DNA from: Opitutus sp. GAS368
Lineage (GTDB): Bacteria > Verrucomicrobiota > Verrucomicrobiia > Opitutales > Opitutaceae
Reading direction: 5' to 3'
Length of the DNA stretch: 8,527 nt
Assembly (NCBI GenBank): GCA_945862035.1
Contig: CAMAXB010000126.1
Span: 1-8,527, forward strand
Part shown: positions 1-5,618 of the stretch, in pieces
Position numbering within the stretch: position 1 is the first letter of the stretch
Layout of the letters: every line of letters starts with the position of its first letter
The notes under the pieces: model-generated
Told to the model about the DNA's origin: nothing
The model's database searches: none
What the model saw: the letters and a program-made list of their open reading frames with translations, nothing else
Position numbers and translations under genes: made by a program

Positions 1-51
1 GCCGCCTCGCTGGCCGAGAGTGTACGCAACGCCATTCTCGACGTCTGGTAG
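1..51 (+). CDS. C-terminal end of an unrecognised protein (partial)
   Basis: Frame 1 is open from the window edge and reads AASLAESVRNAILDVW before a TAG stop at 49-51. Only 16 residues are visible, probably a short amphipathic helix, which is too little to assign a family. That it is a real gene end is inferred from its position 38 bp upstream of the rpe ATG on the same strand, which would fit co-transcription with rpe. It could also be a chance open stretch. Confidence 0.4.
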   Translation, partial: AASLAESVRNAILDVW

Positions 52-89
52 ATTTGCGACACGCTTTACAGGATCAGCCGCGTCGGTCC

Positions 90-758
90 ATGCTCCCGGA
101 CGTGTCCCTCACCCCGATCCTTGCCCCTTCGCTCCTCGCCGGTGACCACGCCAATCTCGCCGCAGCGACCGATCTGACGGCGAGCCTCGGTCTCGCCTGG
201 CTGCACATCGACATCATGGACGGTCACTTCGTGCCGAACCTGACCTTCGGGCCGCAGACCGTGGCCGCCCTCCGCCCGCGGACCAAGCTCTTCTTTGACA
301 CTCACCTGATGCTGGAGGAGCCCCAACGCTATGTTGAAGCCTTTGCCCAGGCCGGCTCCGATCTCATCAGTATCCATATTGAGCCGTCCTTCGATCACCG
401 CGCCACCCTTGCCCGGATCCGCGCCCTCGGGTGCAAGAATGGCCTTGTGCTCAACCCTGGTACGCCCGCTGCCGCGATCGAACCTTTCTTGGGCGACGTC
501 GATCTGGTGCTCGTGATGACGGTGCAGCCCGGTTTTGGCGGCCAGCCCTTTCGCACCGACCTGCTGCCCAAGATCGAGCAGATCTCCCGGTGGAGACAGG
601 AGCGGGGCCTGAGCTTTCGCCTTGAGGTCGACGGGGGCGTGGATCTTGACACCGGAGCCCAGTGCCGCAAAGCCGGGGCCGATACCTTTGTCGCCGGCAC
701 CTCTTTCTTCCGGGCGAGCGACCCCGCTGCCTACGCCGCAGCGGTCGGGCGCTGGTAG
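90..758 (+). CDS. rpe: Ribulose-phosphate 3-epimerase
   Basis: This enzyme interconverts D-ribulose 5-phosphate and D-xylulose 5-phosphate in the cytoplasm (pentose phosphate and Calvin cycles). The 222-residue product matches the usual family length of about 220. The TIM-barrel landmarks appear in order: APSLLAGD near residue 12, the signature HIDIMDGHFVPN at 39-50, DTHLM at 70-74, NPGTP at 122-126, MTVQPGFGGQ at 143-152, EVDGG at 179-183 and AGTSFF at 202-207. The metal-binding and catalytic set expected for the family is intact: H39, D41, H72 and D181. The ATG at 90 was chosen because homologues begin close to the ILAPSLLA strand. A TTG at 54 would add 12 residues (MRHALQDQPRRS) with no family support. 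No strong ribosome-binding site is visible; AGGA at 70-73 lies rather far upstream. The gene ends 10 bp from the stop of the convergent binding-protein gene. Confidence 0.95.
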   Translation: MLPDVSLTPILAPSLLAGDHANLAAATDLTASLGLAWLHIDIMDGHFVPNLTFGPQTVAALRPRTKLFFDTHLMLEEPQRYVEAFAQAGSDLISIHIEPSFDHRATLARIRALGCKNGLVLNPGTPAAAIEPFLGDVDLVLVMTVQPGFGGQPFRTDLLPKIEQISRWRQERGLSFRLEVDGGVDLDTGAQCRKAGADTFVAGTSFFRASDPAAYAAAVGRW

Positions 759-768
759 CACCCGCGGG

Positions 769-2388
769 TCAGGGCCGGGCCGACCGGGCGATGCGCTCCG
801 CCTCGGCGTATTGTGCGCGGAAGCGGCTGCCAAGTTCCCTCGCCAAACGAATCTCCTGCGCCTTGTCCCGCGAATTGAGCGCCTGCTTGATCGGACCATT
901 CACCTGCTCGTAGGTCACGACGTCGAGATTCTGCAGCACCGCGAGCGCCGCGGCGCGGGTTTCCGCCGGCGCCGCGTTGATCGCCCGCCACGCGCGCGCT
1001 AGCTCCACATGCGTATCCAGGCACATGACGCGGATCACAAAGGACATCTCCCGAAAGATGCCGCTCGTCCACGCCGCCCGGTAGACCAACTGGTCTTGCT
1101 CCTCGTACGGGGAGGCCTCGGGATCCGAGCGGTGGACCCGGAGTTCCTCACGGTAGAAATCACGCCGAACCGGCATCCGGCGGAGCGCGTAGTGTTCCGG
1201 GCCACCCGGCGTCCCCGGACGGAAGTTCCAGAGTTTTTGCCCCTCCATTGACATCACAAATTCGATGAAGGCCACGGCCGCCTCCCGGTTCGGAGCTCCG
1301 CGCATAAGCGCAACGGGGTCAACCGAACTGACGCTGCCCCCCATGGGAGTCGCATAGCCAATATGCTCGCCACCCCCACGCCGGCGGATGGCCTCCTCCT
1401 GCTGGCGACCGTAGAAATCGATGCACATGCCCACCGCACAGTTACCCGCGGCCACGTCAATGGGCGGCTTCTGCGAGGTATCCGTGAAGTACCGGCCATT
1501 GGCCCCGATCAGCTGCATCAGTGCCAGCCCGTCGCGCCAGCCCTCGCTGACCGCACGGGCCTCGATCGCCTTCGGATCCGCGCCCCCCGCCGCCTGCAGG
1601 GCCACCAGCCGACGCTGCATCTGCTGCTGGATCACGTTCTCGAATGCCTTGGCGATCGAACCGCTCTTGGTGGGATCCGCCAGCGCAACCTCGCCCGCCA
1701 GACGCGGATCCTTCAAATCATCCCATTGGCGGGGAATCGACGCGACGCCGAGCCGCTGCAGCGAATCGCGGTTGAAGATGATCCCATAGCTGCTCAGCAC
1801 GGTTCCCACCCAGCGACCCTCCTGGTCCCAATATTCCTCGCCCGCAAAGTGGCGCGGGATGACGTCGTCCCTGAACCATTCAGGAAAACGCTGGATAATC
1901 CCGCTGTCCACAATCCGGCCAGCCTGGGCCTGGCGCACAAAGTCATAAGTGCCCCCGCCAAAGAAAAGGTCGATTCCCGCACCGACGTTGGAAGCGAGAA
2001 AGGCCTCCCTTGCCTCCCGCGCTTCCGGGGAGGCATTGGCCGGAAGCCGCGAGTTGTGGAATCCGCCGAGCACTTCGGAACTCCAGGGGCGGCGCAACTC
2101 ATTCGTCCAGTGGTTCTGAAAGCTAGCCACGTATTCCCCCTCAAGAAAGCGGGCAATCTCGCTTGTCCCGCCAATCACACGCCAGTCGATCGTGATCGAA
2201 CGGCCAGTCCGCGCCTCGTACCACTTCGGAAACGCCGCCGCGAACTCCTGGCGAATGGCCTCATTGTGCGGGGTGATCACCACCAGGGACTCATCCGTGC
2301 GGGCGGCCGCCGTCCGCTCCGGCCGCAGCACAAACGGTAGCGCGACCGTCGCGATCAGCGCGAGAATGATGACCGCCTGTTTGACCAT
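769..2388 (-). CDS. ABC transporter periplasmic solute-binding protein (family 1, type 2 fold)
   Basis: This 539-residue protein is predicted to capture a small solute in the periplasm and deliver it to an inner-membrane ABC importer. Residues 1-29 form a Sec-type signal peptide: VKQ, a hydrophobic core AVIILALIATVALPFV, then a likely cut after TAAA. There is no lipobox cysteine. Family landmarks include LVVITPHNEAI at 35-45, SYGIIFNRDSL at 200-210, W-x-DL-x-DPRLAGEVALADPTKSGS at 222-244, and EGQKLWNFRPGTPGGP at 382-397 followed by YALRRMPVRRDFY. These resemble the ferric iron, phosphonate and polyamine-type group of binding proteins. The adjacent-tyrosine pair typical of ferric-binding FbpA is not seen; the corresponding area reads CIDFYGR at 322-328, so the substrate is unknown. 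About 120 helix-rich residues follow the usual end of the domain, making the protein much longer than the typical 320-380. It is the second gene of a two-gene operon, 9 nt after the ATPase stop. Confidence 0.85.
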   Translation of the reverse strand: MVKQAVIILALIATVALPFVLRPERTAAARTDESLVVITPHNEAIRQEFAAAFPKWYEARTGRSITIDWRVIGGTSEIARFLEGEYVASFQNHWTNELRRPWSSEVLGGFHNSRLPANASPEAREAREAFLASNVGAGIDLFFGGGTYDFVRQAQAGRIVDSGIIQRFPEWFRDDVIPRHFAGEEYWDQEGRWVGTVLSSYGIIFNRDSLQRLGVASIPRQWDDLKDPRLAGEVALADPTKSGSIAKAFENVIQQQMQRRLVALQAAGGADPKAIEARAVSEGWRDGLALMQLIGANGRYFTDTSQKPPIDVAAGNCAVGMCIDFYGRQQEEAIRRRGGGEHIGYATPMGGSVSSVDPVALMRGAPNREAAVAFIEFVMSMEGQKLWNFRPGTPGGPEHYALRRMPVRRDFYREELRVHRSDPEASPYEEQDQLVYRAAWTSGIFREMSFVIRVMCLDTHVELARAWRAINAAPAETRAAALAVLQNLDVVTYEQVNGPIKQALNSRDKAQEIRLARELGSRFRAQYAEAERIARSARP

Positions 2389-2394
2389 GGTGCG

Positions 2395-2399
2395 CCCTT
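2395..2399 (-). promoter_or_regulatory. Ribosome binding site of the solute-binding protein gene
   Basis: On the minus strand the end of the ATPase gene reads TAAGGGCGCACC and then ATG. AAGGG overlaps the stop codon of the upstream gene and sits 6 nt before the start at 2388. This supports the chosen start and suggests that translation of the binding protein is coupled to termination on the ATPase cistron. Confidence 0.6.
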
Positions 2400-3468
2400 A
2401 ACCCGCCAGCACCACCACGTCCTCAACCGCGACATTGGCCTGCAGCTCGCCCGCCGCGCCCTGCCCGATATGTCGCGGATTGAGCTCGTAGATTTTCAGG
2501 GTCGTCCCGTTCGAGACAAAATCGTACTGGGCGACCTCCCCGAGGTACACCGCATCGCCAATCCGACCCCGGATCGAATTGACCGGCTTCGCCGCTCCTT
2601 CAAGCGTCCAGCACTCCGGCCGAATCGACAGCGTGACCGCAGATCCCACCGCCGGACGAGCCGCAGGGTCGCCGAGGATGCCTTCAAAAAGACCAATCGA
2701 GGTCTCCACCACGGCGCGATCCGCCTGGAAGCTCCGGACCGTGCCGGCAATAAAATCAGTCTCGCCGATGAAGTTGGCGACCGTCTTGCGACAAGGGCGG
2801 CGGTACACTTCCCGCGGGGAACCCACTTGGAGGATACGGCCTTCTTCCAGAATCGCCATGCGATCTGAGATCGAGAGCGCCTCTTTCTGGTCATGCGTGA
2901 CGTAAACCGTCGTCAGCTTGAACTCCTTGCACACGCGGCGGATCTCCGCCCGCATTTCAAGTCGCAGCTTGGCATCAAGATTCGAAAGGGGCTCGTCGAG
3001 CAGCAGGCAGCGTGGCCGAATCACCAGGGCCCGCGCGAGCGCGACCCGCTGCTGCTGGCCGCCGGACAGCTGATTCGGGCGGCGTTCCGCGTAGGCATCC
3101 ATCCGCACGGATGCGAGCGCGTCGCCGACCCGTCGGCGAATCTCCTCCTTTGAAACCTTTCGCTCCTGAAGACCGAAGGCCACGTTCTCGGCCACGGACA
3201 TGTGCGGCCACAGTGCATAGCTCTGGAACATCATTCCGGTGTTCCGCTTGTGCGGAGGGAGCTTCGTGACGTCCTCGTCCCCGAAGAGAATCCTGCCCTC
3301 TTCCGGAATATAAAAGCCGGCGAGGCTGCGGAGCAGCGTCGTCTTGCCGCAGCCGCTGGGGCCCAGGAGAAAGAAGAGCTCACCCGGCTCGATGGTGAGG
3401 TCGAGACCTTGCAAGGCGACCACTGAGCCGAACCGCTTCGACAGTTGCTGGATGCGGATCGAGATCAT
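2398..3468 (-). CDS. ABC transporter ATP-binding protein (FbpC/PotA-type importer ATPase)
   Basis: This 356-residue cytoplasmic ATPase energises a solute importer. The nucleotide-binding domain is complete: Walker A GPSGCGKT at 36-43, Q-loop FQSYALWPHMSV with Q82, signature LSGGQQQR at 134-141, Walker B CLLLDEP at 154-160, D-loop LSNLD at 161-165, and switch histidine THD with H192. Residues from about 235 to the end match a regulatory TOBE-type domain (IRPE at 282-285, then GRIGDAVYLGEVAQYDF). This layout is typical of ferric iron, polyamine, sugar and phosphonate importers, so substrate cannot be read from it. The open frame extends to 3804, but the ATG at 3468 is chosen because MISIRIQQLSKRFG is the normal family N-terminus and an AGGG lies 8 nt upstream (3477-3480). 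The longer version would overlap hpt. The gene is followed 9 nt later by the binding protein, with no permease in the cluster. Confidence 0.93.
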   Translation of the reverse strand: MISIRIQQLSKRFGSVVALQGLDLTIEPGELFFLLGPSGCGKTTLLRSLAGFYIPEEGRILFGDEDVTKLPPHKRNTGMMFQSYALWPHMSVAENVAFGLQERKVSKEEIRRRVGDALASVRMDAYAERRPNQLSGGQQQRVALARALVIRPRCLLLDEPLSNLDAKLRLEMRAEIRRVCKEFKLTTVYVTHDQKEALSISDRMAILEEGRILQVGSPREVYRRPCRKTVANFIGETDFIAGTVRSFQADRAVVETSIGLFEGILGDPAARPAVGSAVTLSIRPECWTLEGAAKPVNSIRGRIGDAVYLGEVAQYDFVSNGTTLKIYELNPRHIGQGAAGELQANVAVEDVVVLAG

Positions 3469-3580
3469 GCGTAGGGCCCTGCGAGGGAAGAATTCGAGCC
3501 CGTTTGAGTCAAAGGAAATAACCGAACCCGGCCGCTGAAACCTTGCAGATCTGACCGGCTTTCTGCTTCCTTTTGAGGGT
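3469..3580. promoter_or_regulatory. Divergent intergenic region between the ABC operon and hpt
   Basis: These 112 bp separate two genes transcribed away from each other, so promoters for both should lie here or just inside the flanking genes; that is inferred from geometry. On the minus strand a TTGACT (3507-3512) resembles a -35 box, but the sequence 17 nt on, TTCCCT, is not a credible -10. On the plus strand no paired -35/-10 was found. No clear inverted-repeat operator was seen. AGGG at 3477-3480 is the likely ribosome-binding site for the ATPase gene. Confidence 0.4.
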
Positions 3581-4159
3581 ATGGCCAATTCCGTGACGCT
3601 CCACCCCGCCCATGCCGATCTGGATTCCATCCTTGTGACTGAGGAGTCGATCAAGCGGCGGATCCGCAAGCTCGGCACCGACGTCGCCGCGGCGTATGGC
3701 GACGAGGAGATCACGGTCGTGTCCATCATCAATGGCGCCATCCTGTTCACCGCTGACCTCGTGCGTGCGATTGCGAATCCCATCCGGCTCGATTGCATCC
3801 GCATTTCGAGCTACCGCAATGAGACCAAATCGCTGGGTAAGCCCCAGCTTTTTCACAGCCTGACCCTCGACGTCGCCAATCGGCACGTGCTGCTGATCGA
3901 TGACATTCTCGACACGGGCAAGACCCTGTCGATGGTCGTCGGTCTTATTCAGAAGCAGAGTCCTGCGAGTGTGAAAACCTGCGTCCTGCTCGACAAGAAG
4001 GGCCGACGCGAGGTGGCCTTTGAGGCTGATTTTGTCGGCTTTCAGATCCCGGACAAGTTCGTCGTCGGCTACGGACTCGATTTCGCCGAGCGCTACCGCA
4101 ATCTTCCCTGCATCGGTGTGCTCAAGCCCCACCTGCAGAATCCGCCCGAGTGGGCATGA
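3581..4159 (+). CDS. hpt: Hypoxanthine (guanine) phosphoribosyltransferase
   Basis: This cytoplasmic purine-salvage enzyme converts hypoxanthine or guanine plus PRPP to IMP or GMP. The 192-residue product fits the bacterial family, usually 175-190. The PRPP-binding loop VLLIDDILDTGKT is at 103-115 with the catalytic-base aspartate D111. The flexible-loop segment ISSYRNE is at 75-81. The purine-contact region is LLDKKGRR at 136-143, then FVGFQIPDKFVVGYGLDFAERYRNLP at 151-176. The central strand VVSIINGAILFTADL at 46-60 is also typical. The start is slightly uncertain: GAGGG at 3575-3579 lies only 1 nt before the ATG at 3581 but 13 nt before an in-frame GTG at 3593. Either start precedes the conserved LDSILVTEE segment. 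The stop overlaps an ATG of the following peptidase gene (ATGA at 4156-4159), which suggests co-transcription. Confidence 0.93.
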   Translation: MANSVTLHPAHADLDSILVTEESIKRRIRKLGTDVAAAYGDEEITVVSIINGAILFTADLVRAIANPIRLDCIRISSYRNETKSLGKPQLFHSLTLDVANRHVLLIDDILDTGKTLSMVVGLIQKQSPASVKTCVLLDKKGRREVAFEADFVGFQIPDKFVVGYGLDFAERYRNLPCIGVLKPHLQNPPEWA

Positions 4160-4203
4160 GCCGCGAAACCTTGCGCGCTCGTCGTTCGCGCCCCCCTCCC
4201 TCT

Positions 4204-5541
4204 ATGTCCACGCTGCGCACTGTCTCCCGCGTCCTCGCTCTTTCTCTGCTCGGCGCCGCCGCCCTTGTGGCGCAACCCGTCTTTCCCGACGCGACCCAGC
4301 GGATCCTCACCCATCGCGAGCAGAACGAACTGATCACGCCCTGGATCAAGCAGCGCTTCGACACCCTCCTTCCTGGACTGATGACCCGCGAGGGCATCGA
4401 CATGTGGATTATTCCGACCCGCGAGTACAATGAGGATCCCGTCTTCGGCTCGATGTCGCCAATCACGTATTACGCCTCCCGTCGACGCACCATCCTCGTC
4501 TTCTTCAACCCGGGAGGGGGCAAGCCCGTGGAGCGGTACTCCATCGGACGCTTCGACTATGACCGAATCTACACGCCGGTTCCGGCCGAGAGCACCGGCC
4601 CCGCCCAGTACGGCGCGCTGCGGAGGCTCGTGGAGGAAAAGAATCCCGGTGTCATTGGCATCAACGAGTCCGACTCCTGGAACCACGCCGATGGCATCAC
4701 CGCGAATGAGAAGCGGCGGCTGATGGAGGCGCTCGGGCCCGACTTGAACCCCCGGGTGAAGAGCGCCGAGAATCTCGCCGTGGGCTGGCTGGAGGTAAAA
4801 TTGGCCGAGGAGCTCCAGGCGTACCGCCACGTGATGACGGTCGCACACCTCGTGATTCGCGAAGCCTTTTCGAATCAGGTCGTCACGCCCGGCCAGACCA
4901 CCACCCAGGACGTGGCCTGGTGGATGCGCCAGCGCGTGGCCGAGATGGGGCTTGGCCAGTGGTTCCATCCTTCGATCACGATCTGGCGGCAGGGCGGTAC
5001 CCCGGCCACCGCGCAGGGTGTGATCCAACCCGGAGACATGCTGCACACGGACTTCGGTATCGTGTATCTCGGATTTTCCACCGATACGCAGCATCTCGCC
5101 TATGTCCTCAAGCCCGGCGAGACCGACGCGCCCCAGGGCCTGAAGGACGGCCTCCGCGCCGCGAACCGGCTCCAGGAAATCACCCTGCTGCAGGCCCAGC
5201 CGGGCCGGACCGGCAATCAGGCTCTTGCGGCCGCGATTGCTCTGGCCAAGAGCGAGGGGCTCGTTCCCCACATCTATTGCCACGCGATCGGCTACCACGG
5301 CCACGCCGCCGGCCCTCCGATCGGCATGTCGGACAACCAAGTCGCGATCCCCGTCCGGGGCGACGCCATCTTCCGTCCAAACACCTGGCATTCGATCGAG
5401 CTCAACGCGACCCATCTGGTCCCGGAATGGGGCGGCCAGGCCGTCCGCTTCTCACTTGAGGAGGACGCGGCCATTCTGGACGACGGTCGCTGGGACTGGA
5501 TCAGTGGCCGGCAGACGGAATTCTACCTGATCAAGCCCTGA
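4204..5541 (+). CDS. Secreted M24 family metallopeptidase (Xaa-Pro peptidase-like)
   Basis: This is a predicted exported metallopeptidase of the pita-bread fold, related to aminopeptidase P and prolidase, which cleave bonds involving proline. From the ATG at 4204 the product is 445 residues, with a standard signal peptide: STLRTVSR, hydrophobic VLALSLLGAAALVA, then QPVF. Residues about 35-195 form a creatinase-like N-terminal domain (GIDMWIIPTREYNEDPVF at 64-81). The catalytic domain supplies the five expected dinuclear metal ligands: D283 in HTDFG, D294 in STDTQ, probably H365 in HAIGYHGH, E399 in SIEL and E420 in LEED. The ligand order and the 11-residue D-D spacing match the family. An alternative ATG at 4156 overlaps the hpt stop, and a GTG at 4150 is also in frame. 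They would add 16 or 18 residues (including SRETLRARRSRPPPS) before the signal peptide. No start has a good Shine-Dalgarno. The in vivo substrate is unknown. Confidence 0.85.
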   Translation: MSTLRTVSRVLALSLLGAAALVAQPVFPDATQRILTHREQNELITPWIKQRFDTLLPGLMTREGIDMWIIPTREYNEDPVFGSMSPITYYASRRRTILVFFNPGGGKPVERYSIGRFDYDRIYTPVPAESTGPAQYGALRRLVEEKNPGVIGINESDSWNHADGITANEKRRLMEALGPDLNPRVKSAENLAVGWLEVKLAEELQAYRHVMTVAHLVIREAFSNQVVTPGQTTTQDVAWWMRQRVAEMGLGQWFHPSITIWRQGGTPATAQGVIQPGDMLHTDFGIVYLGFSTDTQHLAYVLKPGETDAPQGLKDGLRAANRLQEITLLQAQPGRTGNQALAAAIALAKSEGLVPHIYCHAIGYHGHAAGPPIGMSDNQVAIPVRGDAIFRPNTWHSIELNATHLVPEWGGQAVRFSLEEDAAILDDGRWDWISGRQTEFYLIKP

Positions 5542-5566
5542 CCGCTGGTCACCGCCCGGACACCAA

Positions 5567-5594
5567 AAAGGCCGCCCCGCGAAGGGCGGCCTTT
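5567..5594. terminator. Bidirectional rho-independent terminator
   Basis: AAAGGCCGCCC (5567-5577) pairs perfectly with GGGCGGCCTTT (5584-5594) around a 6-nt loop, CGCGAA. The hairpin lies between the convergent stops of the M24 peptidase (5541) and clpC (5619). Reading the minus strand, the stem ends in a run of five T (A5565-A5569), giving a strong terminator for the mcsB-clpC transcript. Reading the plus strand, it is followed by TTTGAATTTA, a weaker but plausible U-tract for the hpt-peptidase transcript. Confidence 0.88.
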
Positions 5595-5618
5595 GAATTT
5601 ATCGAGGCTCGCTCCGCC

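Noticed and set aside
760..769. Perfect palindrome ACCCGCGGGT in the 10-bp gap between rpe and the binding-protein gene, considered as a terminator.
   Set aside because: It has no loop and no T-run, so it cannot form a stable intrinsic terminator. Short GC palindromes are common at this base composition.
1363..2340. A 325-codon plus-strand open frame inside the solute-binding protein gene.
   Set aside because: The opposite strand encodes a clear family protein with a signal peptide and an operon partner. The plus-strand translation is low in recognisable motifs and is a shadow.
3484..3512. Possible sigma-70 promoter for the ABC operon starting at TTGACT (minus strand).
   Set aside because: The sequence at the proper spacing is TTCCCT, which is a poor -10 element.
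3469..3804. N-terminal extension of the ATPase reading frame up to 3804.
   Set aside because: It would overlap the hpt coding region and encodes residues with no ABC similarity. The family N-terminus begins at 3468 with a reasonable ribosome-binding site.
4093..5415. A 440-codon open frame on the minus strand inside the M24 peptidase gene.
   Set aside because: It is antisense to a gene with a full set of catalytic motifs. Its translation has no recognisable domain, and long antisense frames are expected in GC-rich coding DNA.
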